In this document: piece after piece, positions 1 to 9,134 of the stretch | Position numbering within the stretch: the stretch's first letter is position 1 | How the letters are laid out: each line of letters begins with the position of its first letter | Origin: Hyphomonadaceae bacterium TMED5 | Lineage (GTDB): Bacteria > Pseudomonadota > Alphaproteobacteria > Caulobacterales > Hyphomonadaceae | Length of the DNA: 64,000 bases | NCBI GenBank assembly: GCA_002173095.1 | Contig: NHBK01000024.1 | Span: 22,345 to 86,344, forward strand | Reading direction: 5' to 3' | Notes under the pieces: generated by a model | Told to the model about the DNA's origin: nothing | Database searches by the model: none | The model's input: the letters and a program-made list of their open reading frames with translations, nothing else | Position numbers and translations under genes: made by a program

Positions 1-435
1 CGGAATATCCTGATAATAATATTCAGTGCGTGCGCCGAAATCCATGGCCAGACGGTCATAGAGGAAGCGCTTGAACGTCACATCTTCCGGAACGCGGCCA
101 AGTTTCTGGTGCCAGTAATAAAGGGAGACCACGCGGTCCCACGGATTACGCTCATTGGCGACAATCTTGTATTCGAACAGATTTGGCGTGTCGTTGAAGA
201 AGGACAGAATGTTGTAAATGTCCGCATGCGCGTCGATTTTCAGCTGCTTGCCGTGCAGTTCGCGCGTCGGTTTGATGACGATCCCATCCGGGAAAGTGAT
301 GTCTTCTTTTTCAGCGTCAATCGGCAGTGTGGCGTCGCCGCTCACGAGCTGTTGCCCCAGAAGTACAGCTGTCGTTGTCCCCGCCGTTTTCTGAGTTTTT
401 ACGTGAATATACTTGTGCTCATGAGAAACAATCAT
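1..435 (-). CDS. Sulfotransferase family protein (partial, C-terminus off window)
   Basis: The first 145 codons of a minus-strand gene run off the left edge. The N-terminus has a P-loop-like PAPS-binding segment, HVKTQKTAGTTT (about residues 12-23). Around residue 95 there is an RNPWDRVVSLYYWH motif, the 3'-phosphate-binding signature of Sulfotransfer_2-type enzymes. The family transfers sulfate from PAPS to carbohydrates or other acceptors; the acceptor here is unknown. ATG at 433-435 is the first start. About 150 bp separate it from the upstream CPCC gene. A second, different sulfotransferase-like gene lies 1.6 kb away. The family call is good, the substrate is not predictable. Confidence 0.8.
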   Translation of the reverse strand, partial: MIVSHEHKYIHVKTQKTAGTTTAVLLGQQLVSGDATLPIDAEKEDITFPDGIVIKPTRELHGKQLKIDAHADIYNILSFFNDTPNLFEYKIVANERNPWDRVVSLYYWHQKLGRVPEDVTFKRFLYDRLAMDFGARTEYYYQDIP

Positions 436-582
436 GCGTACCCCTTTTCTCACCTGACCCCAGCCGTAATGAGAAAGAGAAAACAGGTCAAGGGAAAACG
501 GGCAGGGGCTGAAACTGCTGAAAATCGCCGTAATTCCGGGCAGTTGCGTGCATTTTCGTGACCTATGCGGAGGCGGTTCGGA

Positions 583-900
583 TCAGAAATCCTGCGCCAT
601 TTCATCTGCCAGTAGAAGCGATTCAAGCAGGGCGGAATCGAGTTTTTCATGCCCGTTCAGCACGCTCATCGCATATGCAATCAGCTCCATGCGCGCAGGG
701 TTGGAAAGCGCGGTTTCTGCTGTCTGGTTGGCGGGGCCGTTTTGAAGCAAATGCTCCCTGGCTGTTTCTGGTGTGAGGCCATCTTCGAGACGCGTATCAT
801 CCCATCCGCAGACAGTGCAGGGCTCAAACCCATCAGAACTGAGAAGCGTTGGGAGGCGACAACACTGGCAGGTAGAGCGCTTGAACATGGCGCCGCTCAC
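583..900 (-). CDS. CPCC-type cysteine-rich protein
   Basis: A 105-residue protein with two paired-cysteine knuckles near the N-terminus, CQCC and CTVCGWDD, matching the small CPCC zinc-ribbon-like family of unknown function. The C-terminal 60 residues look helical. The reading frame begins with GTG at 900, which overlaps the rlmH stop in a 4-base GTGA, so translational coupling to rlmH is likely. An ATG four codons later (888) is the alternative start. It is the last gene of an rsfS-rlmH-CPCC run. The function of the family is not known; ribosome-related regulation is only suggested by context. Confidence 0.75.
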   Translation of the reverse strand: MSGAMFKRSTCQCCRLPTLLSSDGFEPCTVCGWDDTRLEDGLTPETAREHLLQNGPANQTAETALSNPARMELIAYAMSVLNGHEKLDSALLESLLLADEMAQDF

Positions 901-1361
901 TCGCGGTGATAGGGCGTGCCCGCCATCAGGCTGATCGCGCGATAAATCTGCTCGGCGGCCAGAACGCGGACCAGTTTGTGCGGCCAGGTGAGGGAGCCAA
1001 GACGGATTTTATTGTGATAGGCTTTTTTGACATCGCGCGTGAACCCGTCCGCGCCGCCAATCAGAAATACCAGATCCGGACAGCCATTGTCTTTCAGCTT
1101 TTCCAGATGGGCGGAGAAGTCAGTAGAGGTCCAGTCCTTGCCGCGCTCATCGAACAGGAAGACTTCAGCCCCAGCGGGTATCTTAGCCAGAAGCTTTTCG
1201 CACTCCTGATCCTGAGTGTGCCCGGCCTCAACTTCAATTTCAGACACATTACGCACGCCAAGAGACGCGCCGAGCTTTTTTGCGCGGGAGATATAATCGT
1301 CCACAAGCTCGCGCTCAGGGCCGCGTTTCATGCGGCCCACTGTGATGAGGCTGATTTTCAT
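897..1361 (-). CDS. rlmH: 23S rRNA (pseudouridine1915-N3)-methyltransferase RlmH
   Basis: 154 residues, the usual length of the RlmH/YbeA SPOUT methyltransferase, which methylates pseudouridine 1915 in helix 69 of 23S rRNA on assembled 70S ribosomes using SAM. The protein opens with MKISLITVGRMK. It has the FLIGGADGF loop near residue 100 and the C-terminal LVRVLAAEQIYRA knot helix typical of the family. It lies 12 bp downstream of rsfS in the common rsfS-rlmH order and overlaps the following CPCC gene. Cytoplasmic. No anomalies seen. Confidence 0.95.
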   Translation of the reverse strand: MKISLITVGRMKRGPERELVDDYISRAKKLGASLGVRNVSEIEVEAGHTQDQECEKLLAKIPAGAEVFLFDERGKDWTSTDFSAHLEKLKDNGCPDLVFLIGGADGFTRDVKKAYHNKIRLGSLTWPHKLVRVLAAEQIYRAISLMAGTPYHRE

Positions 1362-1373
1362 TGAAGGCTGAAA

Positions 1374-1772
1374 CTAGTGGGTTTCAGCAATATGTGCGCT
1401 GTCGCCAGCCCAGATGCGTTCGAGCTGGTAAAAGTCTCGCACTTCCGGACGGAACAGGTGAACGACCGCATCGCCTGCGTCGATCAGAACCCAGTCAGCA
1501 GAGGCGAGGCCTTCAACCTGCGCACGGCCAAAGCCGCCTGCTTTGAGCTTTCTGATGAGGTGATCAGCCAGTGAGCTGACATGGCGGGCCGAACGGCCTG
1601 ATGCGATGATCATCGTGTCTGCGATGGAAGATTTTCCACCAAGATCGATCACTGCGATGTCTTCCGCCTTATCGTCTTCGAGTGTCTCGATGATGAGTGA
1701 TTCAAGCGGCGGGAAATCATCCTGTGTCCGAGCGTCCTGTTGTGACGATGCGGACTGTGTACTCACGTCCAA
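1374..1772 (-). CDS. rsfS: Ribosome silencing factor RsfS
   Basis: 132 residues of the RsfS/Iojap/YbeB family, which binds ribosomal protein L14 and blocks subunit joining under nutrient limitation. After an N-terminal extension of about 25 residues, the core contains ALIETLEDDKAEDI-like helix 1 (here LIIETLEDDKAEDI), then DLGGKSSIADTMIIASG and GLASADWVLIDAGDAVVHLF, all family landmarks. The frame opens with TTG at 1772, preceded at good spacing by AGGAAAGG; GTG at 1766 is an alternative. First gene of the rsfS-rlmH-CPCC unit, with a plausible sigma-70 promoter about 35 bp upstream. Confidence 0.93.
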   Translation of the reverse strand: MDVSTQSASSQQDARTQDDFPPLESLIIETLEDDKAEDIAVIDLGGKSSIADTMIIASGRSARHVSSLADHLIRKLKAGGFGRAQVEGLASADWVLIDAGDAVVHLFRPEVRDFYQLERIWAGDSAHIAETH

Positions 1773-1806
1773 AAGCTGACCTTTCCTAACTGTTTTAGAC
1801 CGGCAA

Positions 1807-1835
1807 AAGATAGCACAGTTTTCGCCAGCTCACAA
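1807..1835 (-). promoter_or_regulatory. Putative sigma-70 promoter of rsfS
   Basis: On the minus strand TTGTGA is followed after 17 bases by TATCTT, four of six consensus matches in each box with ideal spacing. It ends about 35 bp before the rsfS start. It is needed because the nadD operon that normally reads into rsfS is separated here by an opposite-strand gene. Prediction by eye only. Confidence 0.45.
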
Positions 1836-2048
1836 AACTATGTGCTGATTTAATTCTGTTGCCTGTATTCCGGCGATTTTTCGCGGGTTCGCGCTAGCGC
1901 AAAGCAGGATTCATGCCTATCTCAGCACTGGGTCTCATTTCAAATCTGAAACGCAGATGTGAGTGCGACTTGAAGCGCTGGGGTAAAATCGGTTAGCCCA
2001 TCTTCTGGGCCGTGTGCAACGGTTGGGGATGTAAAAGGTGGGTGTGTC

Positions 2049-2834
2049 GTGCTCAAGATTTTCGGTGAGAGGAATACCGGCGTAACGGTTCTGAAGGCGC
2101 TGATCCGGCAGAATTCAGAGACAGTGCTGGCACCAGAGGCGGGCGACTTTCTGGAAAATCGAGCTGCGCTCTTACAAACCACCAGAGCGATCGCAAGCGC
2201 CGGACTGACCGAAGCATCCGCCTATGACCTTCAGGAAAAGGTCGAAGATGGCCTGTATTCCGGCGCGACAGGCGGTGAGAGCTGCGCTCACCGTGTGACC
2301 GACTTTAAAACCGTTGAGGCGTTTGAAGGCGGTGTGGTTTTTACTGTGCGAAACCCAGCCAGTTGGGCGTGGAGCATGTTCAACACGCTGCAGCGCAGAA
2401 AGGCTGACCTGCCGCCGAAATTCATCGATTTTCTGCTGACGGACTGGAAAACGGCGGCCCGTGACGGATTGGGTGAGGTCTATCTGCCGCCGCTCGCGCT
2501 TTATGAGCGAAAGCTCGCCAGCTATATGGCTTTCTCAAAGAAGCTGAAAGCTGAAGGTATTGCGTTTAAAACCCTGCCATTTGAAATGCTGGTCACGAAC
2601 CAGCGCAAAGGCTTTCGACGTGTCTTTCCGCTTCTGACCAATCCATCTGAAAAACTGACGCCAGTGCGCGAAGCAACGCGCCCAATTCCTGAGTCACATA
2701 AGGGGCCAGCGCAAAAATATTTTCAGGCCTATTATGAAAACGAGGTCTGGAAAGACGAAATGGGCGCCGGATATGACTTTGTGCGCCATCAGTTCTCAAA
2801 AGAACTGGCCAGCCATTTCAAATTTGAATTCTAA
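2049..2834 (+). CDS. Sulfotransferase-like protein
   Basis: 261 residues. The N-terminus KIFGERNTGVTVLKALI resembles the GERNTGT-type P-loop of a distinct sulfotransferase-like family, and VFTVRNPASWAWSMF near residue 103 matches the 3'-phosphate-binding (RNP) motif. No signal peptide. The GTG start at 2049 follows AAAAGGTGGG. The gene is on the strand opposite to its neighbours and its stop is 3 bp from the convergent nadD stop. It splits the usual nadD-rsfS junction, which points to insertion. PAPS-dependent sulfation is the likely chemistry; the acceptor is unknown. Confidence 0.7.
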   Translation: MLKIFGERNTGVTVLKALIRQNSETVLAPEAGDFLENRAALLQTTRAIASAGLTEASAYDLQEKVEDGLYSGATGGESCAHRVTDFKTVEAFEGGVVFTVRNPASWAWSMFNTLQRRKADLPPKFIDFLLTDWKTAARDGLGEVYLPPLALYERKLASYMAFSKKLKAEGIAFKTLPFEMLVTNQRKGFRRVFPLLTNPSEKLTPVREATRPIPESHKGPAQKYFQAYYENEVWKDEMGAGYDFVRHQFSKELASHFKFEF

Positions 2835-2837
2835 AGC

Positions 2838-3455
2838 TTAGCTGACAATCCGGAATGGATTGCGTGCGAGCGTCGCGCTTCGAATACTGGTCGAAGATGC
2901 CGTGTGCAGCGGCGTAGGCAGATAGCTCCAAACGGGCGGGTAATACTGGTCAAAGCTTGCGGCTTGTTCTGGCGGCAGGCGCCATTCCGCATATCGGTGC
3001 GCAAATTTGGACAGCCGGGCCAGCCGGGCATCGCCTGGGCGTGCGATAACGGCAATAGGCAGGAGTGAGGCGATCTCATCCCAATGGCCCCATTTATGAA
3101 AAAAGCGCAGATTGTCAGCGCCCATCAGCCAGACAAATTCACCGCCTTTGACGCGCGGCAGCAGGGCGCGAATGGTGTCATAGCTATAGCGCGTGCCAAG
3201 CTGGACCTCGATATCGGTTACCTTCATACGAGGGTGGCTGGCCATACGTTTGGCGCTGGCAAAACGCGCCTCGAATGATTTCCCCTCGGTTTTGAGAGGG
3301 TTTCCAGCCGCTGGGATCCACCAGACATAATCCAGTTTCAGCTTTTGAAGCGCCTGCATGGCGACATGGCGATGGCCGGAATGGGCCGGGTTGAACGTGC
3401 CGCCAAACAGACCAATGCGAAGGCCCTTATAAGGGCCGGGCAGGCGAAGCGACAT
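2838..3455 (-). CDS. nadD: Nicotinate-nucleotide adenylyltransferase NadD
   Basis: 205 residues. The N-terminal GLFGGTFNPAHSGHRHVA is the nucleotidyltransferase GGTFNPxHxGH motif. The enzyme adenylates nicotinate mononucleotide to deamido-NAD in NAD biosynthesis. Further family marks are WWIPAAGNPLK and the C-terminal STSIRS segment (ISSTxIR-like), which contacts ATP. The start is ATG 3455, 5 bp after the proB stop, so it is the last gene of the GNAT-obg-proB-nadD run. Its 3' end nearly touches the convergent sulfotransferase-like gene. Confidence 0.94.
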   Translation of the reverse strand: MSLRLPGPYKGLRIGLFGGTFNPAHSGHRHVAMQALQKLKLDYVWWIPAAGNPLKTEGKSFEARFASAKRMASHPRMKVTDIEVQLGTRYSYDTIRALLPRVKGGEFVWLMGADNLRFFHKWGHWDEIASLLPIAVIARPGDARLARLSKFAHRYAEWRLPPEQAASFDQYYPPVWSYLPTPLHTASSTSIRSATLARNPFRIVS

Positions 3456-3460
3456 CTGGT

Positions 3461-4603
3461 CTACTCCTCGCCGTCCACAAGGATCATATTGTCCCGGTGA
3501 ATGACGGCGCTACGGGCTGGATAGCCAAGGCGCTCAGAGACATCGCCTGTTTGCAGGCCTTTGATCTGTTCAATTTCTGTGGCGTCATAGGCGACCATGC
3601 CTTTGGCTATGGTTTTGCCTTTAGGGTTCTGGATCGCAATCGCTGCACCGCGCGTAAAGCGCCCCGTCACACTGCGAATGCCCACCGCAAGTAGGCTGGC
3701 ACCTGAAATGAGGGCTTTTTCAGCTCCTGCATCAACTGTGACAGAACCTTCGGGCGTCAGATGGCCTGACAGCCAGCTCATGCGGGCGGCCTGAGGTGTG
3801 ACCTCTGAGATAATCCAGGTGGCGCGCCCGCCATTGCGCAGTTTGCGGATCGGATGCTCTGGCTTGCCTAGCGTGATGACGGTTGAGCACCCCGCTGTCC
3901 ATGCGATTGCTGCTGCGTCCAGCTTGGTTGCCATGCCGCCTGTGCCTACGCCGGCACTGGCATTGGCATCGCCTGCATAACTGCGAAATTCAGGGGTAAC
4001 CGCTGCGGCGCTTCCAATATGCGTCGCATCAGGATTTTTGCGCGGATCTTCCGTATACAGACCATCAATGTCAGACAGTAAGACCAGCACATCGGCGTCG
4101 ATCATCTGGGCGACGCGTGCTGCGAGGCGGTCATTATCGCCATAGCGGATTTCTGATGTCGCGACGGTGTCATTCTCATTGATGACAGGAATGGTGCCGT
4201 TATCCAGCAGCGTAAACAAAGTCGCGCGGCCATTCAGCCAGCGCCGGCGGATTTCGGTATCGTCCAGGGTGAGAAGGGCCTGGGCAAGCGGAAGCTTCTG
4301 CAGGTCAAAAGCAGCCTGCAATGCCGCCATCAGGCGGGGCTGGCCAATGGCGGAGGCCGCTTGTTTCAGTTCCAGCGAGCCCGGGCGACCGGACTTTTCT
4401 ACCTTGTTCAGGAAAGGACGGCCCAGCGCGACAGCGCCTGAAGAGACCAGCACGACTTGCTTGCCCGCCGCGTGCAGTTCAGCAATGTCGGCGGCCAGCG
4501 TGGTCAACCAGTATTGCGAAGGCGTGCGCGTTTTCGGGTCTACGATCAGTGCCGACCCGACTTTAATGACGATCCGTTCTGCCGTCTCCAGACGCGTCGT
4601 CAT
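3461..4603 (-). CDS. proB: Glutamate 5-kinase ProB
   Basis: 380 residues: an amino-acid-kinase domain (about 1-255) with RIVIKVGSALIV at the ATP site and VGTGGMATKLDAA near residue 215, followed by a C-terminal PUA domain (about 285-365). It phosphorylates L-glutamate in the first step of proline synthesis and is usually feedback-inhibited by proline. It starts 2 bp after the obg stop. proA, often adjacent to proB in related bacteria, is not between proB and nadD here, nor elsewhere in the window. Confidence 0.95.
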   Translation of the reverse strand: MTTRLETAERIVIKVGSALIVDPKTRTPSQYWLTTLAADIAELHAAGKQVVLVSSGAVALGRPFLNKVEKSGRPGSLELKQAASAIGQPRLMAALQAAFDLQKLPLAQALLTLDDTEIRRRWLNGRATLFTLLDNGTIPVINENDTVATSEIRYGDNDRLAARVAQMIDADVLVLLSDIDGLYTEDPRKNPDATHIGSAAAVTPEFRSYAGDANASAGVGTGGMATKLDAAAIAWTAGCSTVITLGKPEHPIRKLRNGGRATWIISEVTPQAARMSWLSGHLTPEGSVTVDAGAEKALISGASLLAVGIRSVTGRFTRGAAIAIQNPKGKTIAKGMVAYDATEIEQIKGLQTGDVSERLGYPARSAVIHRDNMILVDGEE

Positions 4604-4605
4604 GC

Positions 4606-5658
<1,053 letters not shown>

Positions 5659-5665
5659 TTACGAC

Positions 5666-6187
5666 TTACCCGATAAGGCGTGACATATACAGATGATCCA
5701 CGCGTTCGTCACGTCCGATGCTATAGACCGGCGCGCGCCAGCACGGCAGGAAGCCAAGCTTGCGTAGAACGCTGCCTGAGGCCGGGTTATCTGTAAAATG
5801 GCCCGAGATATAATATTTTGGCGCGACGAAGCCGTCTGACCAATTCAGAAGCGTTTGAGCGGCCTCTGTCATTATGCCCTGACCGGAAAATTCCGGATGC
5901 AGGGAATAACCGAGCCCAAACGCATCTACGATAGACGTGCGGTTGAGGCTGATCATGCCGGCACGTTTTTCGTCCAGCTCAATCATCCGGCAAATGTCCG
6001 TAAACGCCTCTTCGCCCTCATTGCCGCTATGAATGCGACGCAGAACGAAATCCTTGTCCGGGCTGGCCGGAATGCTTGCCACGTTACGGTGCACTTCAGG
6101 CAGGCTCCACAGGTCGACGAGCCAGTCGGCATCGACCGGAGCAACAGGGCGGAGAACAAGTCTTTTGCTTTTGAGTGTCTTCTGCAT
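5666..6187 (-). CDS. GNAT family N-acetyltransferase (RimJ-like)
   Basis: 173 residues from ATG 6187, which is preceded by AGGTGA at good spacing; an in-frame upstream extension runs through the rpmA terminator and is not believable as coding. Features of the RimJ/RimL branch are present: the N-terminal SKRLVLRPVAPVDADWLVDL strand-helix, GYSLHPEFSGQGIMTEA as the acetyl-CoA loop, and NPASGSVLRKLGF near the C-terminus. It probably acetylates a protein N-terminus or a small amine with acetyl-CoA. It is first in the run with obg, proB and nadD. Confidence 0.88.
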   Translation of the reverse strand: MQKTLKSKRLVLRPVAPVDADWLVDLWSLPEVHRNVASIPASPDKDFVLRRIHSGNEGEEAFTDICRMIELDEKRAGMISLNRTSIVDAFGLGYSLHPEFSGQGIMTEAAQTLLNWSDGFVAPKYYISGHFTDNPASGSVLRKLGFLPCWRAPVYSIGRDERVDHLYMSRLIG

Positions 6188-6233
6188 GGTGTCACCTGAG
6201 CGGCTAAGTCCGGAAGAGGTTCCCGAAACGAAA

Positions 6234-6259
6234 TAAGGGAGGCCGGTGGGCCTCCCTGG
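6234..6259 (-). terminator. Rho-independent terminator after rplU-rpmA
   Basis: On the minus strand a GC-rich hairpin (AGGGAGGCCC loop ACC GGCCTCCCT) is followed by TTATTTCG. It sits between the rpmA stop and the GNAT start, separating the ribosomal-protein unit from the obg unit. The T tract is imperfect. Confidence 0.6.
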
Positions 6260-6323
6260 TCTTTTCACCATGCTCAGATGTGTGAGCTGAGGGCCACCTA
6301 CGCGGCAGCCCGTCACGGCTGCC

Positions 6324-6593
6324 TTATTCGGCTGCGTCCGCGACTGGCATCACAGAGACATACTGACGGTTGTCGCGTTTCTTACGAAACTCAACCTTGC
6401 CTTCAACTTTCGCGAAGAGCGTATGGTCTTTGCCCATGCCAACATTGTCGCCCGGATACCATTTGGTGCCGCGCTGACGGATGAGGATGTTACCAGGAAT
6501 AACCAGCTCGCCGCCGTATTTTTTTACGCCAAGACGTTTGGACTCTGAATCGCGACCGTTACGGGACGAACCACCTGATTTTTTGTGAGCCAT
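6324..6593 (-). CDS. rpmA: 50S ribosomal protein L27
   Basis: 89 residues beginning [20 protein letters not shown] with LGVKKYGGE, the basic N-terminal arm that reaches the peptidyl-transferase centre. Normal length. It lies 46 bp downstream of rplU in the universal L21-L27 order and is followed by a hairpin terminator. The N-terminus is of the directly processed type, with no Firmicute-like cleavable leader. Confidence 0.97.
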   Translation of the reverse strand: MAHKKSGGSSRNGRDSESKRLGVKKYGGELVIPGNILIRQRGTKWYPGDNVGMGKDHTLFAKVEGKVEFRKKRDNRQYVSVMPVADAAE

Positions 6594-6639
6594 CTGGCCA
6601 CTCCTTCAAAATTCTGTGCGATAAATGCCTGTTTAAGGC

Positions 6640-7326
6640 TTAGTTCGCAAGTTCTTTTGCCTGTTCGATCCAGCCATCGCGCTCGACGCGGCCTGAAGCG
6701 TTCAGTTTTTCTTCGAGTTCAGCAACACCTTCAGGTGTCAGTGCAGCGATTTGAGCGAATGAGGTGATACCTGCTTCGTTCAGTTTTTTCGCATATGCCG
6801 GGCCAACGCCTTTCAGCTTGGTCAGGTCGTCGTTACCCGCATCAGCTGGAGCCGCTTTAGCTTTAGGAGCTTCAGCCTTAGCTTCTGCCTTTGGAGCCGC
6901 TTCGGCTTTAGGCGCAGCTTTCTTAGCTGGCTTAGGAGCGTCTTCCTTGATGACAACAGCCTCTTCAGACTTCGTCTTCTTGTCAGCTTTTTTCAGCTTC
7001 TTGACGTCAACGCCTTCTGGAAGGATTGCCGTGATTTTGATCGTGGTTTCGAGCTGGCGGTGGCCCTTCTTACGTTTGTAAGTCGAACGCTGGCGCTTTT
7101 TGAAGATGATAACTTTATCACCTTTGCCCTGACCAACAACTTCACCAACGACGGCTGCGCCTTTAACAACAGGCGCGCCAACGGTGACGTCGTCGCCTTC
7201 GCCGAGCATCAGCACTTCTTCAAATGCGTGCTCATCACCTTCGTTTGCGTCGATCTTCTCGACGGTGATTTCATCGTTGGCGGCTACTTTATATTGTTTG
7301 CCGCCAGTCTTGATGACTGCGTACAT
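6640..7326 (-). CDS. rplU: 50S ribosomal protein L21 with C-terminal helix-hairpin-helix extension
   Basis: 228 residues, about twice the usual bacterial L21 length. Residues 1-104 are canonical L21 (MYAVIKTGGKQYKV at the start, KRQRSTYKRKKGHRQ near 77-91). Residues 105-165 are a Lys/Ala/Pro/Glu-rich linker. Residues 166-228 form a helix-hairpin-helix-like domain, LTKLKGVGPAYAKKLNEAGI with TSFAQIAALTPEGVAELEEKL. Similar extended L21 proteins occur in Alphaproteobacteria; the role of the extra domain is not established. First gene of the rplU-rpmA unit. Confidence 0.95.
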   Translation of the reverse strand: MYAVIKTGGKQYKVAANDEITVEKIDANEGDEHAFEEVLMLGEGDDVTVGAPVVKGAAVVGEVVGQGKGDKVIIFKKRQRSTYKRKKGHRQLETTIKITAILPEGVDVKKLKKADKKTKSEEAVVIKEDAPKPAKKAAPKAEAAPKAEAKAEAPKAKAAPADAGNDDLTKLKGVGPAYAKKLNEAGITSFAQIAALTPEGVAELEEKLNASGRVERDGWIEQAKELAN

Positions 7327-7448
7327 CGCGCAGATCCTCTCAAAAAACTGGGTTGTGCTGACACACTATCAGCCGGAAAGCGCGGCAGATGACATATGCA
7401 GAAGCAAGAGTCAATCGCGGAATCGTGCACGCGCTGGTTTTTTAAATC

Positions 7449-7477
7449 CGTATACTGACGAAATCGGCGAAAGTCAA
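7449..7477 (-). promoter_or_regulatory. Putative sigma-70 promoter of rplU-rpmA
   Basis: On the minus strand TTGACT and TATACG are separated by exactly 17 bases (5/6 and 4/6 consensus matches). It is about 120 bp upstream of the rplU start, leaving room for a leader. Strongest vegetative promoter match noticed in the window. Confidence 0.6.
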
Positions 7478-7545
7478 GGTTATCCGTATCTGGACTCCCG
7501 AGGTTGGGGGCTCAGATGGCTTTGTTCGCGCCTTTTGCGGGCTAC

Positions 7546-8139
7546 CTAACTCGCCTGATTGCCGTAGCCGAAGACAGAATTGATCCTTTCTGTAATGTGG
7601 GGACGTGCGTCGCGACGAAAGCGTCTTAGCCAGCCTTTGGTACGTTCAGAATAGTTATAAAGAGCTGTGATCTGACGCAGGCCAGCCTCGCGAATGTCTT
7701 GTGGTAGGTGATACCAATAGGCGTTTATGACCTCTAGTCGCCATTGCATGACGTCTGGGTCGCCATAAGGGCTCAGAAAAAAGGACTGGTTCAGCGCATC
7801 AATTCCATCCTGCGAAATCAAGCCATCTCGCGCTACGTCAATATAGGCCAATCGGTTCCAGTTGGAGATGATGCGCGGGTTGATGGCAATAGACTGATGG
7901 GTGGCGTCGAGCGCCAGGTCGAGGTGAGGTGGAGTGCGGTCCAGATATTGTGCCGCCAAGGCATCGAGGTGATCTGCAGATGCCAGAAAGGGAATTGGTT
8001 TTACGGCCTCGCTTTCGGTTGGGGGCGCTGCTCTTCGTATTGAAAGTGTCGTGATTTTATCAATGAAGAAAAAGACTGAAACGCAAAACAGCAGCGTAAG
8101 CAGGCCTGGGCCGGAATATTTGCTAATTTTATATAACAT
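7546..8139 (-). CDS. Membrane-anchored protein of unknown function in the EPS locus
   Basis: 197 residues from ATG 8139. A short cytoplasmic N-terminus, MLYKISKYSGPG, is followed by one membrane helix (about 12-30) and a mostly helical periplasmic part containing repeat-like elements (LDLALDATHQSIAINPRIISNW) reminiscent of TPR helices. I do not recognise a named family. It is on the same strand as the downstream-acting EPS sugar transferase and polymerase-like genes, so an accessory role in EPS assembly is plausible. The YKISKYS segment recurs at the N-terminus of the polysaccharide deacetylase 51 kb away. Confidence 0.7.
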   Translation of the reverse strand: MLYKISKYSGPGLLTLLFCVSVFFFIDKITTLSIRRAAPPTESEAVKPIPFLASADHLDALAAQYLDRTPPHLDLALDATHQSIAINPRIISNWNRLAYIDVARDGLISQDGIDALNQSFFLSPYGDPDVMQWRLEVINAYWYHLPQDIREAGLRQITALYNYSERTKGWLRRFRRDARPHITERINSVFGYGNQAS

Positions 8140-8238
8140 CAATCAGCGCCGTTGAATGCTCAACGACCTCGCGCAAAGATTCACGGTCTCGCATTTTGCA
8201 AACATTGTGAATCCGGCTGCCAGTCATTGTTCTGGTGA

Positions 8239-8946
8239 TTAGTAAGCGCCCTTTGAGAAGAGCACTGCAGGGATTGTGAAAAGGAAGATTTTTACATCCT
8301 TCTCGATCGCCCAGTTACGAGCATACTCTACGTCGAGTGAAACGCGTTCGTCATAAGTGGTGTCATTGCGACCTGAAATCTGCCAGAGGCCGGTTAAACC
8401 GGGGCGAACAGAAGCGTAATCGGTGATGAAGGCACCATACTTCTCGACTTCTCCGCGGACAATCGGGCGTGGGCCAACAATCGACATTGTGCCCTGCAAC
8501 ACGTTCAGCAATTGTGGGAGTTCATCCAGGCTGGTTTTGCGCAGAAAACTCCCAATCGCTGTGATCCGGGGATCATTGCGGAGTTTCTGATCTTTAGCCC
8601 ATTCTGCGGCTGCGTCTGCATCGCTGGAGAGGAGGCGTTCAAGCTCCTCATTCGCGTTCATCACCATGGATCTGAACTTCAGGCATGTGAACTCGTCGCC
8701 GTTAAGGCCGATGCGTTTCTGTTTGAACAGAGCTGGGCCGCCATCGGTAAGTTTGATGATCAGCGCTACGATCAACATCATCGGGGAAAGAAAAATCAGC
8801 GCGCTTCCGGCTATGATAACGTCCATAGCGCGTTTCACCATGCTTCTTGACCCAATGGAGGGCGTCGTCGCTGAAGCATTTGCTCCATTGCGAAGGGCAT
8901 ATTCACCGTTCGCTTCGCCTCGCATTCTCATCCTAAATCCCCACAA
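8239..8946 (-). CDS. Undecaprenyl-phosphate sugar phosphotransferase (EPS initiation)
   Basis: 235 residues of the ExoY/WcaJ C-terminal type (polyprenyl-phosphate hexose-1-phosphate transferase). After one membrane helix (about 40-65) come [46 protein letters not shown] and [16 protein letters not shown], the full set of family motifs. It attaches the first sugar phosphate to undecaprenyl phosphate at the inner membrane, starting EPS repeat-unit synthesis. It lacks the long N-terminal multi-span region of WbaP/WcaJ. Upstream lies the Wzy-like gene on the same strand. Confidence 0.9.
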   Translation of the reverse strand: MWGFRMRMRGEANGEYALRNGANASATTPSIGSRSMVKRAMDVIIAGSALIFLSPMMLIVALIIKLTDGGPALFKQKRIGLNGDEFTCLKFRSMVMNANEELERLLSSDADAAAEWAKDQKLRNDPRITAIGSFLRKTSLDELPQLLNVLQGTMSIVGPRPIVRGEVEKYGAFITDYASVRPGLTGLWQISGRNDTTYDERVSLDVEYARNWAIEKDVKIFLFTIPAVLFSKGAY

Positions 8947-9134
8947 TTCAGTTTTGGTTGATCAGTTATGAAGGCACCACACAAAAATTCAACCGTAAAG
9001 CGGAAACCATCATAACCGACAAGGTTGAATTATTTTTGACAGAACTACCTACACCACTGCCTAAGCAGATGGCATGCCACTTCTATACTGATAAATTGCG
9101 CCAATTCAGAACAATATTGAGGTGTTATTCTTTG

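Noticed and set aside
109..561. Plus-strand frame at the left edge
   Set aside because: Antisense to the partial sulfotransferase, which has clear PAPS-binding motifs on the minus strand.
6188..6316. N-terminal extension of the GNAT protein
   Set aside because: It would translate through the rpmA terminator; ATG 6187 has a good Shine-Dalgarno and the family start.
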